NCBI GenBank assembly: GCA_905194675.1
Contig: CAJJTG010000004.1
Coordinates: 7,274 to 71,273 of the forward strand
Direction: 5' to 3'
DNA length: 64,000 nt
From: an uncultured Collinsella sp.
Lineage (GTDB): Bacteria > Actinomycetota > Coriobacteriia > Coriobacteriales > Coriobacteriaceae
Shown: one piece after another, positions 42,179 to 51,955 of the stretch
How the letters are laid out: every line of letters starts with the position of its first letter
How positions within the stretch are numbered: position 1 is the first letter of the stretch
The notes under the pieces: model-generated
Seen by the model: only the letters and a program-made list of their open reading frames with translations
Told to the model about the DNA's origin: nothing
Databases searched by the model: none
Translations under genes and position numbers: made by a program

Positions 42179-43534
42179 ATGCTTCTGGTCGCTAACGGTT
42201 CCGTTTTTACCCGCAATTCTCAGACCCCGTTCATTCCAAACGGTGCGGTCGCCATTGACGGAGATACGATCGTCGAAGTGGGCCCCGAGTGCGAGCTCAA
42301 GTCCAAGTACCCGGATGCCGAGTACGTCGACGCCCAGGGCAACCTCATCATGCCCGGACTCATCAACTGCCACACCCACATCTACTCGGGTCTGGCCCGC
42401 GGCCTTGCCATTAAGGGCTGCAACCCCACCAACTTCCTGGAAAATCTTGAGCAGCAGTGGTGGAAGATCGACGACAACCTGACGCTCGACGGCACCAAGG
42501 CCAGCGCCTATGCCACGATTCTGGACTCCATTCGCGATGGCGTCACCACGATCTTCGATCACCACGCGAGCTTCTGCGAGATCCCGGGCAGCCTCTTTAC
42601 CATTAAGGACGCCGCGCAGGAGCTGGGCATGCGTTCGTGCCTGTGCTACGAGGTCTCCGATCGCCGCGGTCAGGAAAAATGCGACCAGGCCATTGCCGAG
42701 AACGCCGAGTTTGCCCAGTGGGCCGCCAAGGAGCGTCGCGATAACGACAACCACATGATTGCAGCCATGTTTGGCGGTCACGCCACCTTTACGCTGTCGG
42801 ACGAGACCATGGACAAGATGGCCGAGGCCAACAACGGCCTGACCGGCTTCCACATCCATGTGTGCGAGGGCATGAACGACGTGTGGGATTCCCGCCTCAA
42901 CCGCGGTGGCATCAGCCCCGTCGAGCGCCTGCTGCAACATAACCTGCTGGGTCCCGACACCATGCTCGGCCACTGCATTCACGTGACGCCTGCCGAGATG
43001 GATATCGTCAAGGAGTCCGGTACCTGGCTCGTCAACAACCCCGAATCCAATATGGGCAACGCCGTGGGCTGCGCCCCCGTGCTCGAGTTCTTCCGCCGCG
43101 GCATCCCCGTGTGCATGGGCACCGACGCCTACACCCACGATATGCTCGAGAGCCTCAAGGTCTTCCTGATCATTCAGCGCCACAACGCCGCCATGCCCAA
43201 CGTGGGCTGGTGCGAGGCCATGACCATGCTGTTCGAGAACAACGCCAAGATGGCGAGCAAGTACTTCGATCGCAAGCTCGGTGTGCTCGAGGCCGGCGCT
43301 GCCGCCGACGTCATCGTCATGGACTACAAGCCCTTTACGCCGCTGAGCGAGGAGAACATCGACGGCCACATGCTCTTTGGCATGATGGGCAAAAACTGCC
43401 GCACCACCATCATCAACGGCCGCGTCCTGTACAAGGATCGCGAGTTCGTTGGCATTGATGAGGACAAGATCAACGCGTGGACCATGGCCGAGTCCAAGAA
43501 GCTCTGGAGCACGCTCAACGATCGCACGTACTAA
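42179..43534 (+). CDS. ssnA: SsnA family putative aminohydrolase
   Basis: A 451-residue amidohydrolase of the SsnA type, which always travels with YgfK and molybdenum hydroxylases. The metal site shows as NCHTHIYSGLARG, FHIHVCEG, LGHCIHVTP and MGTDAYTHD. ATG 42179 lies after AAGGGAG; an ATG at 42161 has no ribosome site. The precise reaction is not established; deamination or ring opening of a purine-derived compound is the usual proposal. Confidence 0.93.
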   Translation: MLLVANGSVFTRNSQTPFIPNGAVAIDGDTIVEVGPECELKSKYPDAEYVDAQGNLIMPGLINCHTHIYSGLARGLAIKGCNPTNFLENLEQQWWKIDDNLTLDGTKASAYATILDSIRDGVTTIFDHHASFCEIPGSLFTIKDAAQELGMRSCLCYEVSDRRGQEKCDQAIAENAEFAQWAAKERRDNDNHMIAAMFGGHATFTLSDETMDKMAEANNGLTGFHIHVCEGMNDVWDSRLNRGGISPVERLLQHNLLGPDTMLGHCIHVTPAEMDIVKESGTWLVNNPESNMGNAVGCAPVLEFFRRGIPVCMGTDAYTHDMLESLKVFLIIQRHNAAMPNVGWCEAMTMLFENNAKMASKYFDRKLGVLEAGAAADVIVMDYKPFTPLSEENIDGHMLFGMMGKNCRTTIINGRVLYKDREFVGIDEDKINAWTMAESKKLWSTLNDRTY

Positions 43535-43682
43535 TTACAAGTAGATTCACGCGCGTCGGATGTTTCGCCGCATCCGACGCGCGTATAGGCGACCTCCGCG
43601 GGGTCGCCGGCGCTGTGCTAGCGCTACGCCGTATTTGCGCCCGCCGCGCGGTCTCGCCGGGCGTTACAGAGAGGAGCTCACT

Positions 43683-46682
43683 ATGAGCGACATCATGAGG
43701 CCGATCCCGTTTTCGCAGCTGATGAACTGGATCATCGAGGAGCACAAGACCCAGGACGCCATCTTTGGCGTGCGCAAGATGGTCACGACCAACCAGGAGG
43801 GCGCGCTTCCCATTTTTGACGAGCGCATCGAGACTCCGTTTGGCCCGGCTGCCGGCCCCAACACGCAACTGGCCCAGAACATCGTGGCATCCTACGTGGC
43901 AGGCTCCCGCTTCTTCGAGCTCAAGACCGTTCAGGTTATGGACGGCGAGGAGCTCTCCAAGTGTGTGAACAAGCCCTGCATCGTGGCACAGGACGAGTGC
44001 TACAACTGCGAGTGGTCGACCGAGCTCGAGGTTCCGCAGGCCTTTGCCGAGTACGTGAAGGCATGGTTCGCCTGCCACCTGATCGCTCGCGAGTACGGCC
44101 TGGGCAGCCCGGACGGCTTTGTCTTCAACATGTCCGTGGGTTATGACCTCGAGGGTATTAAGAGCCCCAAGGTCGACGCCTACATCGAGGGTATGAAGGA
44201 CGCCAGCGGCTCTGACGTCTGGAATGAGTGCCGCGCATGGGCGCTCGCCAACCTGGACAAGTTTGAGCATGTCGACGCCGCGTTTGTCGAGTCCATCCCG
44301 GCGCGCGTCTCCAACTCCATCACCGAGTCCACGCTGCATGGCTGCCCGCCGGCGGAGATCGAGCGCATCGCGACCTATCTGATCACCGAGAAGGGCCTCA
44401 ACACCTACATCAAGTGCAACCCCACGCTGCTGGGCTATGAGTTTGCCCGCCAGCGCCTGAACGAGCTGGGCTTTGACTACATCGTCTTCGACGATACACA
44501 CTTCCGCGAGGACCTGCAGTGGGCCGACGCCGTGCCCATGTTCGAGCGCCTGATTGCCCTGTGCGCCGAGCGCGGCCTGGAGTTTGGCGTCAAGCTGACC
44601 AACACGTTCCCCGTCGACGTGACGAGGAACGAGCTGCCCTCCACCGAGATGTACATGTCGGGCCGTTCGCTGTTCTCGCTGACCATCGAGGCCGCCCGTC
44701 GCATTACCGAGCAGTTCGATGGCAAGCTGCGCATCAGCTACTCCGGCGGTGCCACGGTCTACAACATCCGCGCCCTGTATGATGCCGGCATTTGGCCCGT
44801 TACTCTGGCGACCGACGTGCTCAAGCCCGGTGGCTACGAGCGCTTTAGCCAGATGGCCGGCGAGTTTAGCGATCTGGACGGCAAGCCGTTCGCGGGCGTC
44901 TCGCTCGAGGCCGTGACCGCGATCCAGACCGACTCGCTCACCAACCCGCTCTACAAGAAGCCGCTGCGCCCGCTGCCCGACCGCAAGGTCGCCGGCAAGA
45001 GCCCGCTTTCCGACTGCTTTACCACGCCGTGCCGCACGAGCTGCCCCATCCAGCAGGATATCCCCGCCTATCTGGCGGCTGTTGACGAGGGCCGTTACGA
45101 GGACGCACTCAACATCATCATCGAGCGCAACGCCCTGCCGTTCATTACCGGCACCATCTGCCCGCATCCCTGCGGCCGTGCCTGCGAGCGTGCATTCTAC
45201 GAGCCCGAGGGCGCCCAGATTCGCGCCAGCAAGCTCAAGGCCGCCCGCGAGGCCATGACCGCCGTGCTGCCCAAGCTGCGCGCCCAAGCCATCGCCAACG
45301 ACGCCGAGCGCAACGTTGCCGTTATCGGCGGCGGCCCGGCCGGTCTGGCGACGGCGTTCTTCCTGACGCGTGCCGGCGTGCCCGTCACTATCTTCGAGGC
45401 CCGCGATTCGCTCGGCGGCGTGGTCCGTCACGTGATCCCCGAGTTCCGTATCGCCAGCGACGATATCTCCCACGATGCCGAGCTCTGCCTGGCCTTTGGC
45501 GCCAAGGTGCAGCTCAACGCTCGCGTGGAGTCCATCGACGAACTCAAGGCCCAGGGCTTTACCGACGTGGTCGTGGCCACCGGTGCCTGGATGCCCGGCT
45601 CTGCAGGCTTGGGCGAGGGCGCCGAGCTCGACGTGCTGGAGTTCCTCGAGGCCGCCAAGAAGGGCGAGAAGCTCGAGCTGGGCGAGGACGTCGTGGTCAT
45701 TGGCGCCGGCAACACCGCCATGGACGCCGCCCGCGTGGCCAAGCGCCTGGCTGGCGTGAAGAGCGTGCGCCTGGTGTATCGCCGTACCAAGAAGCAGATG
45801 CCCGCCGACGAGGAAGAGCTCGATCTTGCTCTTGCCGACGGCGTTGAGTTCTGCGAGCTGCTGGCGCCCAAGGCACTCAACGGCGCCGTGCTGACCTGCG
45901 ACGTTATGGAGCTTGGCGAGCCGGATGCAAGCGGCCGTCGCAGTCCTGTCGCCACGGGCGAGACCGTCGAGCTTTCCGCCACCACGGTGATCTGCGCCGT
46001 GGGCGAGGGCATCGATGCCAGCCTGTACGATGACGCGGGCGTCGAGCACGACCGTCGCGGCCGCCTTGCCGCCACCTCCACCGGCGTCGAGGGCGTCTGG
46101 GCTGCGGGCGACTGCCGCCGCGGTCCTGCCACCGTGGTCGAGGCTATTGCCGACGCCGCCGAGGTCGCCCGTGCCATCGCCGGCGTGGACTTTAACAAGT
46201 ACGCCGACTGCAACGAGCAGGCCGGTCGCGAGGACACCTGCTACGAGCGCAAGGGGACGCTCTGCCGCGACAAGCGCAACTGCACCAAGACCCGCTGCCT
46301 GGGCTGCGGTTCGGTGTGCGAGGTCTGCTGCGACGTGTGCCCCAACCGCGCCAACGTTGCCATTAAGGTGCCGGGCCTGGCCAAGCATCAGGTGGTACAT
46401 GTCGATGGCATGTGCAACGAGTGCGGCAACTGCGCCGTGTTCTGCCCCTACCAGGAGGGTCGTCCCTACAAGGACAAGCTCACCCTGTTCTGGAGCGAGC
46501 AGGACATGGAGAACTCCGAGAACGAGGGCTTCCTGGCTGTGGACGAGGACCACTTTAAGGTCCGCGTCGCCGGCACGGTCCGCACCGTCTCGGTCGATGC
46601 CGTCAATACCGGTCTGCCCGAGGCCGTCCGCCTGACCATCAAGGCCGTGCGCGACAGCTATTCGTACCTCCTTAAGAAATAG
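43683..46682 (+). CDS. ygfK: YgfK-type selenate reductase-like Fe-S flavoprotein
   Basis: A 999-residue multi-domain oxidoreductase. The N-terminal half resembles a dihydroorotate/dihydropyrimidine-dehydrogenase-type barrel (ESTLHGCPPAEIERIA); a CxxxC-type Fe-S region at about 455-500 (CFTTPCRTSCPIQQD, CPHPCGRACERAF) is followed by a FAD/NAD domain (VAVIGGGPAGLATA, VVVIGAGNTAMDAARVA) and C-terminal ferredoxin motifs (CLGCGSVCEVCCDVCP, CNECGNCAVFCP). The E. coli homologue belongs to a purine catabolic cluster linked to anaerobic urate breakdown. ATG 43683 follows GAGGAG. It is likely the electron hub of this operon. Confidence 0.92.
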   Translation: MSDIMRPIPFSQLMNWIIEEHKTQDAIFGVRKMVTTNQEGALPIFDERIETPFGPAAGPNTQLAQNIVASYVAGSRFFELKTVQVMDGEELSKCVNKPCIVAQDECYNCEWSTELEVPQAFAEYVKAWFACHLIAREYGLGSPDGFVFNMSVGYDLEGIKSPKVDAYIEGMKDASGSDVWNECRAWALANLDKFEHVDAAFVESIPARVSNSITESTLHGCPPAEIERIATYLITEKGLNTYIKCNPTLLGYEFARQRLNELGFDYIVFDDTHFREDLQWADAVPMFERLIALCAERGLEFGVKLTNTFPVDVTRNELPSTEMYMSGRSLFSLTIEAARRITEQFDGKLRISYSGGATVYNIRALYDAGIWPVTLATDVLKPGGYERFSQMAGEFSDLDGKPFAGVSLEAVTAIQTDSLTNPLYKKPLRPLPDRKVAGKSPLSDCFTTPCRTSCPIQQDIPAYLAAVDEGRYEDALNIIIERNALPFITGTICPHPCGRACERAFYEPEGAQIRASKLKAAREAMTAVLPKLRAQAIANDAERNVAVIGGGPAGLATAFFLTRAGVPVTIFEARDSLGGVVRHVIPEFRIASDDISHDAELCLAFGAKVQLNARVESIDELKAQGFTDVVVATGAWMPGSAGLGEGAELDVLEFLEAAKKGEKLELGEDVVVIGAGNTAMDAARVAKRLAGVKSVRLVYRRTKKQMPADEEELDLALADGVEFCELLAPKALNGAVLTCDVMELGEPDASGRRSPVATGETVELSATTVICAVGEGIDASLYDDAGVEHDRRGRLAATSTGVEGVWAAGDCRRGPATVVEAIADAAEVARAIAGVDFNKYADCNEQAGREDTCYERKGTLCRDKRNCTKTRCLGCGSVCEVCCDVCPNRANVAIKVPGLAKHQVVHVDGMCNECGNCAVFCPYQEGRPYKDKLTLFWSEQDMENSENEGFLAVDEDHFKVRVAGTVRTVSVDAVNTGLPEAVRLTIKAVRDSYSYLLKK

Positions 46683-46693
46683 GCGAGTCTCTT

Positions 46694-47173
46694 ATGGCCA
46701 AATCCATTCAACATAACGTGGCCTACGTTGCCTGCGGAAGCGGTTGCGCCTCCGCAGGCGGCGACGCCCACTGCAGCGAAGGCTGCATTGGCTGTGGCGC
46801 CTGCGTCACAGCCTGCCCCCACGGCGCCATCGCACTGGTCGACGGCGTCGCCCGCGTGGACCGCTCCAAGTGCACGGGCTGCGGCCTGTGCGGCATGGCG
46901 TGCCCGCAGCGCGTGATTGCCTTTGTTCCCGGCTACCAGAACATCCTGGTGCGCTGCAACAACACCGATAAGGGCGCCATCGCCCGCAAGATTTGCGACA
47001 CGAGCTGCATCGGTTGCGGCATGTGCGCCAAAAAGTGCCCTGCCGGCGCTATCCGCATCGAGGACAACTGTGCCCACATCGACGGTGCGGACTGCCTGTC
47101 GTGCGGCATGTGCGCCGTCGTTTGCCCGCATGGCGCCATCCACGACCGCACCGGCATCGCCGCTGGCGTGTAG
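46694..47173 (+). CDS. Polyferredoxin (4x 4Fe-4S-type motif protein)
   Basis: A 159-residue cysteine-rich protein with CIGCGACVTACPHGA, CTGCGLCGMACPQR, CIGCGMCAKKCPAGA and CLSCGMCAVVCPHGA, i.e. four CxxCxxCxxxCP motifs, plus an extra N-terminal cluster CGSGCASAGGDAHC. It resembles RnfB-type ferredoxin domains. It lies between ygfK and xdhD, the place of the FAD subunit gene ygfM in E. coli, and could carry electrons between the hydroxylase and YgfK. Confidence 0.85.
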   Translation: MAKSIQHNVAYVACGSGCASAGGDAHCSEGCIGCGACVTACPHGAIALVDGVARVDRSKCTGCGLCGMACPQRVIAFVPGYQNILVRCNNTDKGAIARKICDTSCIGCGMCAKKCPAGAIRIEDNCAHIDGADCLSCGMCAVVCPHGAIHDRTGIAAGV

Positions 47174-47185
47174 AGGGGAATCACC

Positions 47186-49963
47186 ATGGCACAGGAATTC
47201 ACTTTTACCGTTAACGGCGTCGAGCACACGACGACCCAAAACAAACCGCTGCTTCGCTACCTGCGCGACGACCTGCACATCCATTCCGCCAAGGACGGCT
47301 GCTCCGAGGGTGCTTGCGGCACCTGCACCATTCATGTGGACGGTGCAGCCGTCAAGGCGTGCGTGCTGACCACCGCCCTTGCCGCCGGCCGCAACATCGT
47401 GACTGTCGAGGGCCTGCCCGAGGACGTGCGCGAGGCCTTTGTGTACGCCTTTGGCGCCGTGGGCGCCGTGCAGTGCGGTTTTTGCATCCCCGGTATGGTC
47501 ATGGCAGGCGCGGCGCTCATCGCCGAGGACCCCGAGCCCGCCGAGGAGCAGATCAAGTACGCCATCCGCGGCAACGTCTGCCGCTGCACCGGCTACAAGA
47601 AGATTATTGAGGGCATTTCGCTGGCAGCTGCGGTGCTCCGCGGCGAAAAGCAAATCGACGAGGACCTGGAGCGCGGTGACGACTACGGCGTGGGCAAGCG
47701 CGCCTTCCGTATCGACGTGCGCAAGAAGGTACTCGGCGAGGGCAAGTATCCCGACGACATCGACGAGCTCGATCAGCCGGGCCTGACCTATGCCAGCGCC
47801 GTGCGCTCCAAGTATCCTCGCGCCCGCGTGCTCTCCATCGATACCTCCAAGGCCGAGGCCCTGCCCGGTGTGGTGGGCATCCTGCGCGCCGAGGACGTGC
47901 CGGTCAACCAAGTCGGCCACCTTATCCAGGACTGGGACGTCATGATCGCGGCGGGCGATATCACCCGCTGCGTGGGCGATGCCATTGTGCTGGTGGTTGC
48001 CGAGGACGAGGCGACGCTCGAGAAGGCCAAGAAGCTCGTAAAGATCGATTACGAGCCGCTGGAGCCCGTGCGCAACATTGTCGAGGCCAGGGCTGCCGAC
48101 GCCCCGCGTCTGCACGACAGCTTCTTTGCCTTTGGCAACACGGTGGAGCTCAAGGACAACGTGTGCCAGAGCCGTCACGTAACGCGCGGCGACGCCGCCA
48201 AGGCGCTGGCGGAGAGCGCGTTCACCGTGACGCAGCGCTTTACCACGCCCTTTACCGAGCATGCCTTCTTGGAGCCCGAGTGCGCCGTTGCCTTCCCGTA
48301 CAAGAACGGCGTCAAGGTGCAGTCGACCGACCAGGGCGCCTACGACACGCGCAAAGAGTGTGCCCATATGTTTGGCTGGGACAACGAGCCCGAGCGCGTG
48401 GTCGTCGAGACCATGCTCGTGGGTGGTGGCTTTGGCGGCAAGGAGGACGTGTCCATCCAACATCTGGCCGCGCTCGCCGCATATAAGTTCCAGCGTCCTG
48501 TGAAGTGCAAGCTCACGCGCGCTGAGTCGCTTGCGTTCCATCCCAAGCGTCATGCCATGGACGGCACCTTTACGCTGGGCTGCGACGCCGAGGGCAACTT
48601 TACCGGCCTGGACTGCGAGATCAACTTTGACACCGGCGCCTACGCGTCGCTGTGCGGCCCGGTGCTCGAGCGCGCCTGCACGCATGCCGTTGGCCCCTAC
48701 AAGTACCAGAACACCGACATTCGCGGTTTTGGCTACTACACCAACAACCCGCCCGCCGGCGCGTACCGCGGCTTTGGCGTGTGCCAGTCCGAGTTTGCGC
48801 TCGAGAGCCTGATCGACTTGCTGGCAGAGAAGGTCGGCCTGGATCCGTGGGAGATCCGCTACCGTAACGCCATCGAGCCGGGCGAGGTTTTGCCCAACGG
48901 CCAGATTGCCGATTGCTCCACGGCGCTTAAGGAGACACTGCTCGAGGTCAAGGATGCCTACTATGCGCATCCCGGACACGCCGGTATCGCCTGCGCCATG
49001 AAGAATGCTGGCGTGGGCGTGGGCCTGCCCGATGCCGGCCGCTGCAAGATTCGCATCGAGGACGGCGTGGCTGTGGTCTACGCCGCCACGTCCGACATCG
49101 GCCAGGGCTGCAACACCGTCTTTTTGCAGGACGTTGCCGAGGCGTGCGGTCTGCCGCTGAGCTGCATCGCCAACGGCGAGTGCTCTACCGAGAACGCTCC
49201 CGACTCCGGCACCACGTCTGGCTCGCGTCAGACGGTCGTGACCGGCGAGGCCGTGCGCGGTGCCGCCTTCCTGCTGCGCGATGCCATGCTTGGCATCGAG
49301 GCTGGCAAATCGGCACCCGACGCTCCCGTGAGCGCCCATGGTGACGGCGTCAAGATCGAGTACGACGACGGTCGAGCCTATCAGTTGCGCACGCAGGAGC
49401 TCGTCGCCGGCCAGGGCATGCATCCTCAGGATCCCGCGGCCGCCATCAAGGCGCTCGAGGGATGCGAGTTTGGCTACGTGTACCTGGAGCCGACTGACAA
49501 GCTGGGCGCCGATGTTCCCAACCCCAAGAGCCACATCTGCTACGGTTTTGCCACGCATGTGGTCATTCTGGATGATGACGGCCGCGTGAGCGAGGTCTAT
49601 GCCGCGCACGATTCCGGCAAGGTGGTCAACCCTATCTCCATCCAGGGTCAGATCGAAGGCGGCGTGCTCATGGGTATGGGCTATGCGCTTACCGAGGACT
49701 GGCCGCTCAAGGACTGCGTGCCCCAGGCCAGGTACGGCACGCTCGGACTGTTCCGTGCGCCCGAGATTCCGGATATCCACGCCATTTACGTGGAGAAGGA
49801 CGAGCTGCTGCCCGTGGCATACGGCGGCAAGGGCATCGGCGAGATCGCAACGATCCCCACGGCGCCCGCCGTGCAGAACGCCTACTGCGCGTTTGACGGC
49901 AGGCTGCGTCCAAATCTGCCCATGGTGGATACGCCCTACAGCCGCGTCCGCAACCGCGGGTAG
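47186..49963 (+). CDS. xdhD: XdhD-like (selenium-dependent type) molybdenum hydroxylase
   Basis: A 925-residue xanthine/purine hydroxylase with its iron-sulfur domain fused. Residues 1-155 hold two 2Fe-2S clusters (CSEGACGTC; QCGFC and CRCTGY), then the molybdopterin domains with GGGFGGKEDVS, GAYRGFGVCQSEFALE and GTTSGSRQTVV. No FAD domain is present. The fusion and the YgfK/SsnA neighbours match the selenium-dependent xanthine dehydrogenase family, in which Se is a labile ligand of Mo, not selenocysteine. AGGGGAA precedes the ATG. Substrate (xanthine, hypoxanthine, urate) is not settled. Confidence 0.9.
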   Translation: MAQEFTFTVNGVEHTTTQNKPLLRYLRDDLHIHSAKDGCSEGACGTCTIHVDGAAVKACVLTTALAAGRNIVTVEGLPEDVREAFVYAFGAVGAVQCGFCIPGMVMAGAALIAEDPEPAEEQIKYAIRGNVCRCTGYKKIIEGISLAAAVLRGEKQIDEDLERGDDYGVGKRAFRIDVRKKVLGEGKYPDDIDELDQPGLTYASAVRSKYPRARVLSIDTSKAEALPGVVGILRAEDVPVNQVGHLIQDWDVMIAAGDITRCVGDAIVLVVAEDEATLEKAKKLVKIDYEPLEPVRNIVEARAADAPRLHDSFFAFGNTVELKDNVCQSRHVTRGDAAKALAESAFTVTQRFTTPFTEHAFLEPECAVAFPYKNGVKVQSTDQGAYDTRKECAHMFGWDNEPERVVVETMLVGGGFGGKEDVSIQHLAALAAYKFQRPVKCKLTRAESLAFHPKRHAMDGTFTLGCDAEGNFTGLDCEINFDTGAYASLCGPVLERACTHAVGPYKYQNTDIRGFGYYTNNPPAGAYRGFGVCQSEFALESLIDLLAEKVGLDPWEIRYRNAIEPGEVLPNGQIADCSTALKETLLEVKDAYYAHPGHAGIACAMKNAGVGVGLPDAGRCKIRIEDGVAVVYAATSDIGQGCNTVFLQDVAEACGLPLSCIANGECSTENAPDSGTTSGSRQTVVTGEAVRGAAFLLRDAMLGIEAGKSAPDAPVSAHGDGVKIEYDDGRAYQLRTQELVAGQGMHPQDPAAAIKALEGCEFGYVYLEPTDKLGADVPNPKSHICYGFATHVVILDDDGRVSEVYAAHDSGKVVNPISIQGQIEGGVLMGMGYALTEDWPLKDCVPQARYGTLGLFRAPEIPDIHAIYVEKDELLPVAYGGKGIGEIATIPTAPAVQNAYCAFDGRLRPNLPMVDTPYSRVRNRG

Positions 49964-50031
49964 GGTAGGGCGCGGACAGTCATTGCTGACGAGCTGTTCG
50001 CGCTCAACATCAACTGCATATGCTGCACCTT

Positions 50032-50064
50032 TGGCCCCAGCTCCATCGCGAGCCGGGGCCTTTT
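50032..50064 (+). terminator. Terminator after the purine operon
   Basis: GGCCCCAGCT pairs with AGCCGGGGCC around a short loop and is followed by TTTT. Its right half is directly joined to the first unit of the repeat array, and the same junction recurs at about 53770. Confidence 0.8.
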
Positions 50065-50072
50065 GCTTAGAG

Positions 50073-50334
50073 CGGAAACTGCGTCCCAGATTTCGGCTCC
50101 AGAATGGGATGCGCTTTCCGGTTGGAGCTTCAAACGGAAAGTGCATCCCGGAATCCGCGCCTGGAATGGGACACACTTTCCGGTTGTCGTTCACTTGGAA
50201 ACTGCATCCCAGTTTGAGCGTTCATTCTGGGACACGCTTTCCGTTAGGCCTACCATCCGGAAAGTGCATCCCGTTTTGAGCGTCCAGACTGGGACGCGCT
50301 TTCCGCCAGCGTGGCTGCTGGGAAAGCATGTCCC
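50073..50334. repeat. Palindrome array 1 (62-bp period)
   Basis: Four complete 48-bp palindromes start at 50073, 50135, 50196 and 50258, and a half unit at 50320. Each has arms CGGAAASTGCRTCCC and GGGAYGCGCTTTCCG around an 18-bp centre, with 13-14-bp linkers. Steps are 62, 61, 62 and 62 bp. Arms are highly conserved, while centres and linkers vary. Confidence 0.92.
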
Positions 50335-50377
50335 AGATTGGCAAGATGCGACGCGGCGAGTCGCCGTTCAGCGGCCC

Positions 50378-51376
50378 CTACAGCTCCACCTCGTTGAGCC
50401 ATGCCGGCAGAGCGGTCTGCCGGATGCCTGCCGTCTGCAGCTTTTTCGCGAGCAGACCCGCCGAGCGGACTTCGCTCATGGTAAAGCGCAGCAGAGGGTG
50501 ACCGTAGAGCGATAGGTGCGCCTCGCGCTGTCGTTCGGCGACGAGCGCCTCGGCGGTGGTGCGTCCGGCCAGCATGGTGTGGTCGGTATATTTGATGAGC
50601 CCGTCGAGCTCGCCCAGCGTGAGTTCCCGCGCCTGGCGCTCCCAGGCAAAGTCCGTTCGTATGGGCTTGGCCGAATCGAAGGGGTCCGTCAACTCGTATT
50701 GAAGCCAGTCGGGCGCAAAGCCCGTCTCGATCATGACGGCTCGGGCGACCGATTCCCCGCCGCTCTCGGCGCGGGCGTCGGCATATCGAAGTGTCGTGAG
50801 GGCGGTGCGAATCGTGCGACCATTGCGGGCGGTCGCTCGTTGCTCGACGGCCTCCATCAGCTGTTCCCGCGCAAGGCCGAGCTTTAAGATCGTCGAATCG
50901 GCAATAGGCATGCCATCGGCAAAACCGGTCTGCAGCAGGCAATCCGTTACCGTTTTGATGGGCGGCGTTACCGATATGCCGGCTCTGCGTATTGCTCCGG
51001 CCGGCTCAATCTGGTGCCGCTGAATATGTGCGCCCGGACGAGCCGACGGCTTTGTCGAGCTGCAAACATGCACGACGTTCAGGTATCGCCACGAGACCTC
51101 GAGCCCAAGCAGACAGGCGGCCGAAAACGAGCAGAACGTCCAATCGGGGTGGATGATCGCAAGGGTGCGGATAATCTCGCAATGACGTTGCGCTCGGTTG
51201 AGTTCATCCCAGCGCGTTTTTCGCGCAAACAACCCCGGCTTGGGCGAGACAACCGTGCCGCCGGTGCGCCGAAGGAGCGCTTTTCGGATCGCCGTGCTCG
51301 GGGGAATCAGACAGCGCCCCTCTTGTTCGGCTTGAGTGAGCAGTTGGTCGATGAGTTGGTCATTGCAATGGGTCAT
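50378..51376 (-). CDS. AbiEi-antitoxin-like / DUF559-type protein
   Basis: A 332-residue protein resembling actinobacterial fusions of an AbiEi-like type IV antitoxin domain (residues about 1-170, with DWTFCSFSAACLLGLEV) and a Vsr/DUF559-like nuclease fold at the C-terminus (RTDFAWERQARELTLGELDG followed by a Lys and AERQREAHLSLYGHP). AAAGGAGGC lies upstream of ATG 51376. There is no adjacent AbiEii toxin gene, so an orphan regulator or nuclease role is possible. It lies between palindrome arrays 1 and 2. Confidence 0.6.
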   Translation of the reverse strand: MTHCNDQLIDQLLTQAEQEGRCLIPPSTAIRKALLRRTGGTVVSPKPGLFARKTRWDELNRAQRHCEIIRTLAIIHPDWTFCSFSAACLLGLEVSWRYLNVVHVCSSTKPSARPGAHIQRHQIEPAGAIRRAGISVTPPIKTVTDCLLQTGFADGMPIADSTILKLGLAREQLMEAVEQRATARNGRTIRTALTTLRYADARAESGGESVARAVMIETGFAPDWLQYELTDPFDSAKPIRTDFAWERQARELTLGELDGLIKYTDHTMLAGRTTAEALVAERQREAHLSLYGHPLLRFTMSEVRSAGLLAKKLQTAGIRQTALPAWLNEVEL

Positions 51377-51670
51377 GAGCTACCGCCTCCTTTTGGGTAG
51401 CAAAAACGTATCAGCTGGAACTTGCCGCTCAGCTGACCAAAAGCTGACCAAAATCTAACCATGCAGGTAGATGGCCTGTTTTCGGCGACATTTTTACATT
51501 CGAATCGGTGGGCGGTAATCGGCGACCGTGAACGGTAGCTAGATATGAAACCTTGGTAAGTTTAGGGACGTGTACTTTTTTGAAAAAGAGCATTCTATCT
51601 GCTGTTTTGTGTTTCTGGATCGCATATTTGAAGGCATGTGATAAGGGCTGCGGATCGTCGTCTGTGTCGG

Positions 51671-51902
51671 CGGAAACCGTGACCCGGAATTGACGTTCGG
51701 AATGGACGCGCTTTCCGGAACGCCCCTCAACCGGAAACTGCGTCCCAGACTTCGGTCCCAGAGTGGGATGTATTTTCCGGTAGAAGTTTCAGCGGAAACC
51801 GCATCCCAGAATTCAGGCTCAGAACGGGACGCGCTTTCCGGATGGCATGTTTGGCGGAAGCTACGGCCCAGTTTTTTGCACCAGAACGGGATGCGTTTTC
51901 CG
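51671..51902. repeat. Palindrome array 2 (61-62-bp period)
   Basis: Four units start at 51671, 51732, 51793 and 51855 (steps 61, 61, 62 bp), each about 48 bp with the same CGGAAA...CCC / GGGA...TTTCCG arms as array 1. The first and last units carry more arm mismatches than the inner two, as expected of a decaying edge. Confidence 0.9.
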
Positions 51903-51955
51903 GGACGGTCCGCGTGCGGTGGTGTAACGTCCCTTTTGCGTGGCCGCTTGTCGAA

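Larger units (their letters stand above)
49964..50377. other. Gene-free region with terminator and palindrome array 1
   Basis: Between xdhD and the leftward AbiEi-like gene are a terminator (50032-50064) and the first of three 62-bp-period palindrome arrays (50073-50334). Open frames through the array (e.g. with ETASQISAPEW) exist only because the repeat period preserves frame; they are not taken as genes. Confidence 0.8.

Noticed and set aside
47186..49963. Selenocysteine codon in the selenium-type hydroxylase
   Set aside because: No in-frame TGA is needed. In this family selenium is a labile ligand and is not encoded.
50063..50515. Open frame through palindrome array 1 with ETASQISAPEWDALSG-like repeats
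   Set aside because: The frame stays open because of the repeat step and base composition. The same pseudo-protein appears at all three arrays and has no start signal.
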